A program made the position numbers and the translations under genes. Positions 16,686-24,562 of a DNA stretch of 42,971 bases are shown here, in pieces (positions within the stretch are counted from its first letter, which is position 1; each line of letters opens with the position of its first letter). This DNA comes from an uncultured Oscillospiraceae bacterium. GTDB taxonomy: Bacteria > Bacillota > Clostridia > Oscillospirales > Oscillospiraceae. The notes beneath the pieces are model-generated. The model ran no database searches, had not been told where the DNA came from, and saw only the letters and a program-made list of their open reading frames with translations. The DNA lies in assembly GCA_934565795.1 (NCBI GenBank), contig CAKTIM010000021.1, forward strand, positions 1-42,971. The letters run 5' to 3'.

Positions 16686-17612
16686 CTACTTGGATACGTC
16701 ATACTTGTGGGTTTTCTTGGAGGAGCGAACCAGCACCAGCAGCATAACGCCCACCACAATGTTTTGCAGCGAGGATTCCAGGCCGTTGGACAGCAGCCCG
16801 GTCTCAATGATGTTCATGCACAGGCCGCCCAGGAACAGCGCCAGAATCGGGTTCATGTGCTTTTTGAAGGCGCTGGCAAACATGCACGCCATTAGGGGGG
16901 TAAAAATCGTCGCGGTGCTGCTCAGCCCGGAGGCGGCGCTGGCGGAGGTCGTGTAGCAGATATTGACAATGCCCATCAGCCCCGCGCACAGACCGGCGTA
17001 GACAAAGGCCAGCGTCTGATACTTGCGGACGGAAATGCCCATGTTCTGTGCCACCGTCAGGTTGGAGGACATCGCATTGACATACAGGCCGAATTTCGTA
17101 TAGGCGGAAAGCCCCGCCGAAATCAGGATCACCGCAATGCTGATGATAATATTCACAGGCGCGACGCCGAAAACGCGGAACCGATCGTCGATCCGCAGGG
17201 CCAGCGCACCGCCGACCAGCATATTGGTCAGCGCTTCGTAGATGATGATCAGGCCCACGGAGATAATCATCGGATTGATTTTAATGCGGGTCATCAGCTG
17301 TCCGCTGATGGCGGAGATTGCCAGGCCGGTCAATATGCTGCCAATGAGCAGCCCGGGGATGCCGTACAACTCCGACAGTCTGCATCCAACCAGGGAACTG
17401 ACCAGCACATTGACGCCCAGTGTCATATCAAAAATGCCCGTTTCCAGCAGGAAATACATGCCGCAGGCCAGAATCGTCTCCATGAGCGTCTGCTGGAAGA
17501 GCACCTGGATGCCGTTCACCGTACCGAATCTTGCCGGCTGGAGCGCTTTGAACACGCCAAAGGCCAGCAAAATTGCAATGACCGGGATCCATGCCGTTGC
17601 TTTTTTTCGCAT
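16686..17612 (-). CDS. Sugar ABC transporter permease, second subunit (BPD_transp_2)
   Basis: 308 residues with about eight hydrophobic helices. Family marks are LLETGIFDMTLGVNVLVS near residues 55-73 and the loop AMSSNLTVAQNMGI followed by KYQTLAFVYAGLCAGL. It is clearly diverged from the permease encoded downstream, which suggests a heteromeric channel. AAGGAG lies 8 nt before the ATG. It is separated from the binding-protein gene by a stem-loop intergenic segment, as is common where the binding protein is made in excess. Confidence 0.9.
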   Translation of the reverse strand: MRKKATAWIPVIAILLAFGVFKALQPARFGTVNGIQVLFQQTLMETILACGMYFLLETGIFDMTLGVNVLVSSLVGCRLSELYGIPGLLIGSILTGLAISAISGQLMTRIKINPMIISVGLIIIYEALTNMLVGGALALRIDDRFRVFGVAPVNIIISIAVILISAGLSAYTKFGLYVNAMSSNLTVAQNMGISVRKYQTLAFVYAGLCAGLMGIVNICYTTSASAASGLSSTATIFTPLMACMFASAFKKHMNPILALFLGGLCMNIIETGLLSNGLESSLQNIVVGVMLLVLVRSSKKTHKYDVSK

Positions 17613-17638
17613 ACAGAATTCTCCTTCTTCTTCGGATA

Positions 17639-17686
17639 AAGCAAGCCCCCACTTGAATGTATGGATCCAAGTGGAGGCCGTTGCTT
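17639..17686 (-). promoter_or_regulatory. Intercistronic stem-loop after the binding-protein gene
   Basis: Outer arms AAGCAA/TTGCTT (17,639-17,644 and 17,681-17,686) enclose CCACTTG/CAAGTGG (17,649-17,655 and 17,668-17,674). No U-run follows on the minus strand, so it is more likely an RNA-stabilising or partial-termination hairpin that keeps binding-protein mRNA high relative to the permeases. Confidence 0.6.
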
Positions 17687-17703
17687 GGAGCGGACGGGCG
17701 CGT

Positions 17704-18882
17704 TTACTTCACCAGCTCCGCGTGCCGGGTCATCACATCCTGAATGGACATTGAGGAGGCGGCGCTCCGAATATCCTCAATGGTCGTGTTCGGATTGAAG
17801 GTAATCGCCAGGTCGCGGATCTCGTCCATGGTAAAGGTCTGGCGGTTGTAGAAGTCCTCGTTGTAGCCGATGACGTACTTGTTGTAGTTGCTGTAGTCCT
17901 CCAGGGACTCGATGAAAATCAGGTTGTTCTCCACGTCCAGGGGGAAGTCGGCCTCATTGTAGGCGCCGTTGATGGCGTTGTAGACCATCAGCAGAGCAAA
18001 CAGCGGATCGGAGTGGTGACCGCCGCCGATGGCGGTGATGGAGCCTTCGTTCAGCATCTTTTCCAGGGTGTTGTCAAAGTCGATACCAGCCATTGCCTTG
18101 TAGCCGGTTTTCAGGTTTTCCTCTGCGGCAATGACATAGGGGGCGAACTTCGCGCCGGTGAGGGCGAAGCCATCCACCTCGGGGAAGGCGGTCAGAATGT
18201 TGGTGGCGACGTTGGTGCAGTCGTCAACGGCAACGTCCCATTCCTCGGTCACGATCTTGACGCCCGCCTCTTCAAAGGCTGCGCGGTAACCGGCGGCGCG
18301 GGTTTCATAGGTCAGGTCGCCGTGCTGGCTGGCAATCAGCGCAACGTTGCTGGCGCCCTTGTCAATCATGGCCTTTGCCATGCTGTAGGTCGCGCCGAAT
18401 TCGTCCTCGTGGACGCGGCCAACGTAATAGTGGTAATTGCTCAGCTGCTTTGCGATATCCTCATCGCTGACGGTTCTGAAGAACTGCGCCCAGTAGACAC
18501 CGGCCTCCTCGCAGGTCTTTCCGATGTTCACCAGGGACGCCTCGGAATAGTTGCACACGATCACGCCGTCACAGCCGGCGGCAATGAAGTTTTCGGTGCA
18601 CTTGATGATGTTCTCGGCAGTGCCCTCAAAATCCGTGTTGTACAGAACCTCGATGCCCAGCGCTTCCGCGGCAAGATCCAGGATCGCCTTGCAGTCGCCC
18701 AGCAATCCGGCAGAGGTAAGTCCGGGGAAGGTGTAGCCAATTTTGATCTTTTTGCCGGTGTCCTTGGTTTCGGTCTGAGGCTGATCTGACGGGTTCGCGT
18801 TGTCGGCAGTTTTCCCGGAGGAACAGGCTGCCAGGGACAGCATGATTGCAATGCACAGCAGCAATGCGATAATCTTTTTCAT
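17704..18882 (-). CDS. Sugar ABC transporter solute-binding lipoprotein (Peripla_BP_4 type)
   Basis: 392 residues. The N-terminus is a classical lipoprotein signal with lipobox LAAC (Cys20) followed by a Ser/Asn/Thr-rich tether. The mature part is a two-lobe sugar-binding fold of the ribose/galactose-binding class, starting KIKIGYTFPGL, with AAGCDGVIVCNYSEA typical of the first lobe. AAAGGAAG precedes the ATG. It is the first gene of the operon and receives the substrate for the two permeases and the double ATPase. The downstream GH4 enzyme points to an alpha-galactoside or galactose-like ligand; that is inference from context only. Confidence 0.92.
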   Translation of the reverse strand: MKKIIALLLCIAIMLSLAACSSGKTADNANPSDQPQTETKDTGKKIKIGYTFPGLTSAGLLGDCKAILDLAAEALGIEVLYNTDFEGTAENIIKCTENFIAAGCDGVIVCNYSEASLVNIGKTCEEAGVYWAQFFRTVSDEDIAKQLSNYHYYVGRVHEDEFGATYSMAKAMIDKGASNVALIASQHGDLTYETRAAGYRAAFEEAGVKIVTEEWDVAVDDCTNVATNILTAFPEVDGFALTGAKFAPYVIAAEENLKTGYKAMAGIDFDNTLEKMLNEGSITAIGGGHHSDPLFALLMVYNAINGAYNEADFPLDVENNLIFIESLEDYSNYNKYVIGYNEDFYNRQTFTMDEIRDLAITFNPNTTIEDIRSAASSMSIQDVMTRHAELVK

Positions 18883-18962
18883 GGTTTACTTCCTTTCTAG
18901 ACTCTTTTTGTTTTGGGGTGTGCTTCTCGTCGGGGCGCGTCCGGCTTGCTTTCGACAAGCAC

Positions 18963-18991
18963 AATATAGTCCATTGCAGGCAGCATGTCAA
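18963..18991 (-). promoter_or_regulatory. Promoter of the sugar ABC/GH4 operon
   Basis: TTGACA, 17 nt, TATATT on the minus strand. The predicted 5' leader is about 70 nt. The remaining 18,992-19,250 stretch is AT-rich, without a gene, and carries scattered TTGTAC/GTACAA-type half-sites (for example ATTGTACATAC at 19,161-19,171). Confidence 0.72.
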
Positions 18992-19232
18992 TACCTTTTC
19001 GTCAATTTTGTCTGTATTTATAATATATTTGTCTGTTTATTGTAGGAAAATACATACAACATTTAATTTGCTCAACACCGTCTTCAAAGCAATTCTATGT
19101 TGGCGCACCGCATGAAACTGCGTTTATACGTGAATATATGTGATTTTTTATTGTAATTTTATTGTACATACCTGAACATGTCTTTTTGCTTCGGTCACAT
19201 TTGCTAAAAAGCGTATATCATTTTTGTTTGTA

Positions 19233-19279
19233 TTTTTACGTACAATTTTATTGCATTATCCAAATTTGTACGTTATAAT
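19233..19279 (+). promoter_or_regulatory. Two AraR-like operator boxes
   Basis: AraR of Bacillus subtilis binds a palindrome close to ATTTGTACGTACAAAT. Here box 1 (about 19,232-19,247) has a good right half, GTACAATT, and box 2 (19,264-19,279) has a perfect left half, ATTTGTAC, followed by GTTATAAT that overlaps the -10 hexamer. The box centres are 32 bp apart, three helical turns. This suggests autoregulation by the adjacent regulator. The matches are half-perfect, so the assignment is tentative. Confidence 0.5.
19251..19279 (+). promoter_or_regulatory. Promoter of the AraR-like regulator gene
   Basis: TTGCAT, 17 nt, TATAAT, ending about 35 nt before the start codon. Its -10 overlaps the second AraR-like box. 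Confidence 0.72.
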
Positions 19280-19313
19280 ACAAGCAACCAGTCAGGAGAG
19301 GATGGGCAGTGCA

Positions 19314-20405
19314 ATGAAGGAGCATAAATATGAGGCAATTGCCAGGACGCTGGAAAATCAGATCCGGCAGGGCGTTTTTAAGCCCGGCGAGAAGATTCCA
19401 GCGGAGCTGGCACTGGTGCAGACCTATTCCGTCAGCCGCCAAACCATCCGCCAGGCCATCAGCCTGCTTGAAAAGAGGGGGCTTTTGATTCAGCGGCAGG
19501 GCAGCGGAACCTATGTGGAGGCCGACTATTCCAGAGTGGTGCAGCGTCATGCAAAAACCACCACCATTGCAGTGGTTCCGTGCTTTATGAGCAACTACAT
19601 CTTCCCCTCCATTATGCGCGGAATTGAGGAGATTGTCTCCTCAGCCGGATATTCCGTCCGCCTCTCCCCCACCCAGCATCGGGTTGACCGGGAGCGTGTG
19701 ATCCTCCAGCAGCTGCTGGAAAACCCGGTGGACGGTCTGATCGTGGAGGGCGTCAAGACCTGCATGCCCAATCCCAATATTCCGCTTTACCGGGAGCTTC
19801 AGCGCAGGGGCATGCCCATTGTCTTTTTCAATACGGTCTACCCGGAGCTGGACGACGTGGTGCTGGTTTCCATGGACGATTTCAGCGTCGTCCGGGACGG
19901 CGTGAAGCTGCTGGTGGAAAATGGGCACCGAAACATTGCCGGTATCTTCCGCTGGGACGACCGCCAGGGCGCCGACCGCTACGCCGGCTTTAACGCCGGA
20001 CTGCTGGACGCCGCGCTGCCGCTGAACGACGACTTTGTTTCCTGGTACGGAACGGGCGACCTGGACGAGAGCAACCCGGATAAGCTCCAGCCCATCATCG
20101 ACCGGCAGTGGCTGGCCTCCGTGGTGGATCATGTGACCGCATTCGTCTGCTACAACGATACCGTGGCCACCTCCCTGTTTCAGACGCTGGAGCGGGATTT
20201 CCCCGGCACGGCAGAGCACTACGCCGTCGTCAGCTTCGACGCCAGCGTCTACTACGAAATGTCCAGCCGCAGCTATGTCTCCTACCCCCACAAGAAGGTG
20301 GCCTTCGGAAAAAACGCAGCAATCAAGCTGCTGAACATGATCAACGGCGAACAGCAGGAATCCGAGAAAATGCAGTGGGGAAAGCCGGAAAAAACAACAT
20401 TTTAA
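19314..20405 (+). CDS. GntR/LacI hybrid transcription regulator (AraR-like)
   Basis: About 363 residues. The N-terminal 70 residues are a GntR winged helix (YEAIARTLENQI, PAELALVQTYSVSRQTIRQA, GSGTYV). A linker leads to a LacI/PBP1-type sugar-sensing domain (TTTIAVVPCFMSNYIFPSIM, then VDGLIVEGV, HRNIAGIF, AFVCYNDTVA and VVSFDAS). This architecture is that of AraR. It is divergent from the ABC/GH4 operon, so it probably controls that operon and itself, with a galactoside or related sugar as inducer rather than arabinose. The start is uncertain: AGGAG (19,294) is 15 nt from this ATG and only 3 nt from an in-frame ATG at 19,302. Confidence 0.9.
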   Translation: MKEHKYEAIARTLENQIRQGVFKPGEKIPAELALVQTYSVSRQTIRQAISLLEKRGLLIQRQGSGTYVEADYSRVVQRHAKTTTIAVVPCFMSNYIFPSIMRGIEEIVSSAGYSVRLSPTQHRVDRERVILQQLLENPVDGLIVEGVKTCMPNPNIPLYRELQRRGMPIVFFNTVYPELDDVVLVSMDDFSVVRDGVKLLVENGHRNIAGIFRWDDRQGADRYAGFNAGLLDAALPLNDDFVSWYGTGDLDESNPDKLQPIIDRQWLASVVDHVTAFVCYNDTVATSLFQTLERDFPGTAEHYAVVSFDASVYYEMSSRSYVSYPHKKVAFGKNAAIKLLNMINGEQQESEKMQWGKPEKTTF

Positions 20406-20424
20406 AGCCGATCGGCACGATGAA

Positions 20425-20472
20425 AGCTCCGCCGTCTGTTTCCAGCAGGCGGCGGAGCTGTTGTGTTTTCTT
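20425..20472 (+). terminator. Rho-independent terminator after the AraR-like gene
   Basis: Stem AGCTCCGCCG/CGGCGGAGCT with TCTG/CAGG extensions and a short loop, followed by a T-rich tail (GTTGTGTTTTCTT). Confidence 0.8.
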
Positions 20473-20516
20473 CTGTTTATCTCACTGTTTCTATCCCCCT
20501 TGTGTAAAGATTGCTA

Positions 20517-20545
20517 TTGACAAAAGCTTTGCTTAAAATTATAAT
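20517..20545 (+). promoter_or_regulatory. Perfect-consensus promoter of the tetR-reductase operon
   Basis: TTGACA, 17 nt, TATAAT with no mismatch. Such a strong promoter is consistent with being held off by a repressor; a large palindrome starts at the next base. Confidence 0.85.
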
Positions 20546-20570
20546 TTATAATATATAATTTATATTATAA
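20546..20570 (+). promoter_or_regulatory. Probable TetR operator (AT-only palindrome)
   Basis: TTATAATATA, 5-nt spacer, TATATTATAA: a perfect 10-bp inverted repeat covering the expected transcription start. It lies between the promoter and the tetR gene it would control. Confidence 0.68.
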
Positions 20571-20592
20571 ATCCAGGAAAGGAATGGGTAAA

Positions 20593-21240
20593 ATGGCTCC
20601 ACCGAATAAGTTTACGAGGGATGAAATGGTACAGGCGGCGCTGCGGGTTGTGCAGGCGGGGGGGATTGATGGGCTGACGGCGAAGCGGCTGGCGCAGGAG
20701 CTGGGGACGTCCACGCAGCCGATCTTTACCTGCTTCGGGTCGATGGAGGCGGTGCGGCAGGAGGTCTACCGGGCGGCGGTGCGGATCTATGACGGATATG
20801 CCGCTGCCGGGCTGGCGGAGGAGATTCCGTTCTACGGCTTCGGCATGCAGTACCTCCGCTTTGCCAAGGAGGAGCCGAAATTATACCGGCTGCTCTTCCT
20901 GCGTCAATCCGGCGCATCCGGCCGAAGCGCGATGGAGGCAATGACCCATTCCCAGCAGATTGTCCGTCCGGCGCTGGTCTCGATTTACAAGATTACCCCA
21001 GAGGAGGCCGACCGCTACTTCCGCGACCTCTGGCTGGTGGTATACGGTCTGGCTGCGCTGATCGTCACCGACAGCTGCCCCTATTCTCCCCAGCAGATCG
21101 GGCAGATTCTCACCGGCTTCAGTGTCGCCATCTGCAAGGCCATCAAGGAAGTCCCCGGCTTTGCCGCGGGCAGCTTCGATCGGGACGCGGTCTTTCACGC
21201 CCTGCTGACGAAGAGCGAAGAAGCAGAGGGGCAGGCATGA
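20593..21240 (+). CDS. TetR/AcrR-family regulator
   Basis: 215 residues. An N-terminal helix-turn-helix (TRDEMVQAALRVV, then GIDGLTAKRLAQELGTSTQPIFTCF) is followed by a helical ligand domain resembling the TetR_C group (WHG-like) in length. The stretch TSTQPIF replaces the usual S.gtlY recognition helix ending. An in-frame ATG 9 nt upstream is possible, but it overlaps the end of AGGAAAGGA. The gene overlaps the following reductase gene by 4 nt, so the two form an operon, presumably self-repressed through the palindrome at the promoter. The ligand is unknown; the reductase partner suggests response to a small toxic or pterin/flavin-like compound, but that is a guess. Confidence 0.88.
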   Translation: MAPPNKFTRDEMVQAALRVVQAGGIDGLTAKRLAQELGTSTQPIFTCFGSMEAVRQEVYRAAVRIYDGYAAAGLAEEIPFYGFGMQYLRFAKEEPKLYRLLFLRQSGASGRSAMEAMTHSQQIVRPALVSIYKITPEEADRYFRDLWLVVYGLAALIVTDSCPYSPQQIGQILTGFSVAICKAIKEVPGFAAGSFDRDAVFHALLTKSEEAEGQA

Positions 21241-21917
21241 GCAGACCGATCACGACCCTTTTTATGCTGATGTCCGTGGATGGGAAGATCAGCACCGGCG
21301 CGGCGGACTGCCTGGATGTGGACGCGGATTTTCCCAAAATCGACGGCGTGCGCCAAGGCCTGCACCAGTACTATGAGATCGAGCAGGCCACTGATCTTTG
21401 GTCGCTGAATTCCGGGCGGGTTCTGGCAAAGCTGGGCGCGAATGAAAAGGAGCTGCCGGACAAGACGCCGGTCAGCTTCGTGTGCATCGACAATACCCAT
21501 CTGGCGGAGCATGGCGTGCGCTATTTCTGCGCCCGCGCCCAGAAGTTCGTCCTGATTACCTCCAATCCCGACCATCCGGCCTTTGGCGTGACGGCGGCCA
21601 ACCTGCACATTATTTACCAGCAGGAGCCGTCCCTTCCCGCCGCGCTGGCCACGCTGAGATCCAGCTTCGGCTGCCAGCGTCTGACGGTACAGACCGGCGG
21701 AACGCTCAATGGGCTGCTCCTGCGGGAAAAGCTATTAGACTATGTGGATATCGTGGTTGCCCCGGTGCTGGTGGGCGGCAAGGATACCGCAACGCTCATT
21801 GACGGCCGCTCCCTGCTCCGGCCGGAGGAGCTGCCCCAGCTGGGGGTGCTGAGGCTGCTGGAGTGCCAGACCTTGGAGGACTCCTATCTGCGCCTGCGCT
21901 ACCAGGTGATCGGCTGA
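21237..21917 (+). CDS. RibD C-terminal / dihydrofolate-reductase-like protein
   Basis: 226 residues, no signal peptide. It matches the RibD_C family of NADPH-dependent reductases: an N-terminal strand with TTLFMLMSVDGKIST, a middle Rossmann region, and the family's QTGGTLNGLLLREKLLDYVDIVVAPVLVGG split as QTGGTLN, LLDYVDIVVAP and VLVGGKDT. In riboflavin synthesis this fold reduces the ribosylaminopyrimidine; stand-alone relatives next to regulators reduce other pterin-like or unknown substrates. There is no RibD deaminase domain and no other rib gene nearby, so a riboflavin role is not supported. It is translationally coupled to the upstream TetR gene and followed by a terminator. Confidence 0.85.
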   Translation: MSRPITTLFMLMSVDGKISTGAADCLDVDADFPKIDGVRQGLHQYYEIEQATDLWSLNSGRVLAKLGANEKELPDKTPVSFVCIDNTHLAEHGVRYFCARAQKFVLITSNPDHPAFGVTAANLHIIYQQEPSLPAALATLRSSFGCQRLTVQTGGTLNGLLLREKLLDYVDIVVAPVLVGGKDTATLIDGRSLLRPEELPQLGVLRLLECQTLEDSYLRLRYQVIG

Positions 21918-21931
21918 GACAATAGAACAGC

Positions 21932-21965
21932 ATCGCCGCCCCGAAAAACCGGGACGGCGATTTTA
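21932..21965 (+). terminator. Terminator between converging reductase and GH13 genes
   Basis: Stem ATCGCCGCCCCG/CGGGACGGCGAT with loop AAAAAC, followed by TTTTATG. It ends the plus-strand operon 15 nt after the reductase stop and, by symmetry, may also affect the opposing operon. Confidence 0.8.
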
Positions 21966-21977
21966 TGTGTGCAGACG

Positions 21978-23699
21978 TTATTCCCAGATCGCGTAGCCGA
22001 GGGGAGCGAGGCAATCGGTGGTGAAGCCATCGGACAGGGCCGGGGCCTCAGCGGGGACATGGGGGGAAGCAATGGCCGGTGCGGTACCGGCGTTCAGCGC
22101 AACGGTGACGGTGTGCCCGTCCAGGCTGCGCCGGTAGATGAACAGGCCATTATCGTCGGCGAAAACGCTGCGGAAGGCGCCGGTCGCCAGGGCCTCGCAG
22201 CGCCTGCGCAGCGCGATCAATGCCTGGAAGAAGCTGCGCTCATCCTGCTTTGGCTTTCCCCAGGGCATCGGGCCGCGCAGATCATATTCACTGCTGCCGT
22301 CCATGCCCAGCTCGTCCCCGTAAAAGACGCTGGGCGCGCCGGGGGCGGTGAACAGGAATACCTCCGCCAGCCGCAGCCGCCGGATATCCCCGCCGCAGAG
22401 GGAGAGGAACCGGCTGACATCATGGCTGTCCAGCAGGTTCAGCTGGCCCTGCACGATGCCGGTGGGGTATCGCAGCAGCATATCCGTGACCCGGGCGGAG
22501 AATTCGGCGGCGGTGATCTCACCCTGGCCGAAAAAGTCACGGCAGTGCTTGCGGAAATCGTAGTTCATGGCGGAGTCGAACATGTCGCCTTGCAGCCAGC
22601 TTTCGGCGCTCTCCCAGATTTCACCGATCATAACGCTCTGGGGATCGGCCTGCCGGGTGGCCCGCTTGAAGGCCCGCCAGAATTCCCGGTCGACCTCGTT
22701 GGCCACGTCCAGCCGCCAGCCATCCACATGAAAATGCTCGATCCAGTACCGCCCCACCTCCACGAAGTAGTCGCGCACCTCGGGGTTGGAGCTGTTCAGC
22801 TTGGGCATTTTCCGCTCATAGGCAAAGCAGCTGTAGCCCGGCACGGTATCGGGGCTGTCCGGGCGAAGCACCGGGAATTGCAGGCCATAGAACCAATCCC
22901 GGTAGCGGGAGGCTTCGCCGTTTCGCACCACATCGTCAAAGGCGAAGAACTGCCAGCTGCAATGGTTGAACACCCCGTCGATCACCACCCGCAGCCCCCG
23001 GCTGTGGGCCTGGGTCACCAGCTCCTGGAAATCCGCATCGGAGCCAAGGTTCGGGCAGACATGGTGATAGTCCAGGATGTCATACTTATGGTATTCTCCT
23101 GCAACGAACAGCGGATTCAGATACAGGCAGTTAAAGCCAAGCCCGGCGATGTAATCCAGGTTTTCCGTAATGCCCCGGATGGTGCCGCCCAGGCGGGAAT
23201 GGAGGGTCAGCCCCCGCTCCCAGGGCGTTGTGCCGGCCTCGGCCCGGATGGTGCGGCGGCCGGAGGCGAAGCTGTCCGGGAAGATGTTGTATACAATGGC
23301 GTGCTTCAGCCATTCCGGCACGGTGCTGATCTCCTCCCGGCGCATGAAGGGGTACTGGTAAAACTCGCTGCGCTCCCGGGGAAGCTGCCGGGAGAAAAGG
23401 TCGGCATAGAGATAGACCTGCTCCTCCCCGTCCGCCAGCTCAAAGTAATAGCACACGCGGGTATAGGGGCTTTCAAAGGTCACCTCGTAGAAATCAAAAT
23501 ACAAATCCGATCCGATTTTTTCCATGGGCAGGGGCGTGAAGGGAATAGGATCGGTGGGGTGCACCCGGTCGCCGAACCAGAGCGTGCAGCGCTCCAGATT
23601 TTCCTTTGCGGCGCGGATGCGAATGGTCAGGCTGGTCTCGCTGTTGGTAAACGCATACTGCGACAGCGGAATGTGGGTAATGGCTTGCCGTTGAATCAT
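21978..23699 (-). CDS. GH13 maltodextrin hydrolase (neopullulanase/cyclomaltodextrinase-like)
   Basis: 573 residues, no signal peptide, so intracellular. An N-terminal beta domain (about 1-125) of the type found in the GH13_20 group precedes the (beta/alpha)8 barrel. Conserved regions are VVIDGVFNH (I), GWRLDVANE with nucleophile Asp331 (II), MIGEIWE with acid/base Glu360 (III) and LLDSHD ending in Asp427 (IV). The C-terminal domain is short. It is the last gene of the MalEFG operon (16 nt after malG), so it most likely degrades imported linear or cyclic maltodextrins. Exact bond specificity cannot be read from sequence. Confidence 0.92.
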   Translation of the reverse strand: MIQRQAITHIPLSQYAFTNSETSLTIRIRAAKENLERCTLWFGDRVHPTDPIPFTPLPMEKIGSDLYFDFYEVTFESPYTRVCYYFELADGEEQVYLYADLFSRQLPRERSEFYQYPFMRREEISTVPEWLKHAIVYNIFPDSFASGRRTIRAEAGTTPWERGLTLHSRLGGTIRGITENLDYIAGLGFNCLYLNPLFVAGEYHKYDILDYHHVCPNLGSDADFQELVTQAHSRGLRVVIDGVFNHCSWQFFAFDDVVRNGEASRYRDWFYGLQFPVLRPDSPDTVPGYSCFAYERKMPKLNSSNPEVRDYFVEVGRYWIEHFHVDGWRLDVANEVDREFWRAFKRATRQADPQSVMIGEIWESAESWLQGDMFDSAMNYDFRKHCRDFFGQGEITAAEFSARVTDMLLRYPTGIVQGQLNLLDSHDVSRFLSLCGGDIRRLRLAEVFLFTAPGAPSVFYGDELGMDGSSEYDLRGPMPWGKPKQDERSFFQALIALRRRCEALATGAFRSVFADDNGLFIYRRSLDGHTVTVALNAGTAPAIASPHVPAEAPALSDGFTTDCLAPLGYAIWE

Positions 23700-23715
23700 A
23701 GTTGCCTCCGTGAAA

Positions 23716-24558
23716 TTATCCCTTGACGCCCCCGGCAGTCAGGCCGGAAACCATGTACTTCTGCACCTTGAAGAAGATCAGAAGCAGTGGAACGGACGTC
23801 AGGATGGATGCGGCGGTGAACATGGGCCAGCTCCGACTGTAGTCGTTGGACTGGAGCTGATAGAGCCCGCCCGCCAGGGAATAGGTGCGGCTGTCCAGCA
23901 AAAAGGTGGTGGAGAACAGATATTCATTCCACACCGTGATCAAAACCATCACACAGGTGACCACGATGGCGGGCTTGGCCAGGGGAAGGACGATTTTTTG
24001 GATCATCTGGAAATCGTTGGCGCCGTCGATTTTGGAGGCATCCTCGATTTCCACGGGAATGGTGTCAAAATATCCCTTCATGTTCCAGATGGCAAACACG
24101 CACATGGAGCCGGCGTAGATCAGGATCAGTCCGCTGTGCAGATTCAGCAGCCCCAGGAGCTTGAGCACCCGGAACAGCGCGAACAGCGACAGCACCTGGG
24201 GGAACGCATTGAGCACCAGCAGCCCCTGGAGCAGCCCCCGGCGGCCCTTGAAGCGCCAGCGGGACGCGGCGTAGGCGGCGGGGATGGCGCAGAGCATGGC
24301 CACGAAAATGGTTCCCGCGCTGAGCAGCAGTGAGTTCTTCATCCACAGCAGGAACGGCTCGTCAAAGAGAATGGCCCGGTAGTTTTCCAGGGTGGGATTT
24401 TCCGGCCAGAAGGACAGGCTGCCGGAAAGCGCCGCCCCCTTGCCGCTGAAGGAGACCGACAGCGCATATGCAATGGGCACCAGCGCCACAAGACACAGCA
24501 GCACAAAAATGAGATTGAGAAGGACGGCCTTTGCCAGCCGTTTTGTATGTCTGCTCAT
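23716..24558 (-). CDS. Maltodextrin ABC transporter permease (MalG type)
   Basis: 280 residues with six hydrophobic helices. The coupling (EAA) loop reads EIEDASKIDGANDFQMI followed by IVLPLAKPAIV, the usual MalG signature. The C-terminus ends FKVQKYMVSGLTAGGVKG, typical of MalG relatives (GLTAGAVKG). The gene follows the MalF-type gene by 4 nt. No ATPase gene accompanies the operon, so a shared MsmX-like ATPase encoded elsewhere is expected. Confidence 0.92.
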   Translation of the reverse strand: MSRHTKRLAKAVLLNLIFVLLCLVALVPIAYALSVSFSGKGAALSGSLSFWPENPTLENYRAILFDEPFLLWMKNSLLLSAGTIFVAMLCAIPAAYAASRWRFKGRRGLLQGLLVLNAFPQVLSLFALFRVLKLLGLLNLHSGLILIYAGSMCVFAIWNMKGYFDTIPVEIEDASKIDGANDFQMIQKIVLPLAKPAIVVTCVMVLITVWNEYLFSTTFLLDSRTYSLAGGLYQLQSNDYSRSWPMFTAASILTSVPLLLIFFKVQKYMVSGLTAGGVKG

Positions 24559-24562
24559 AGGC

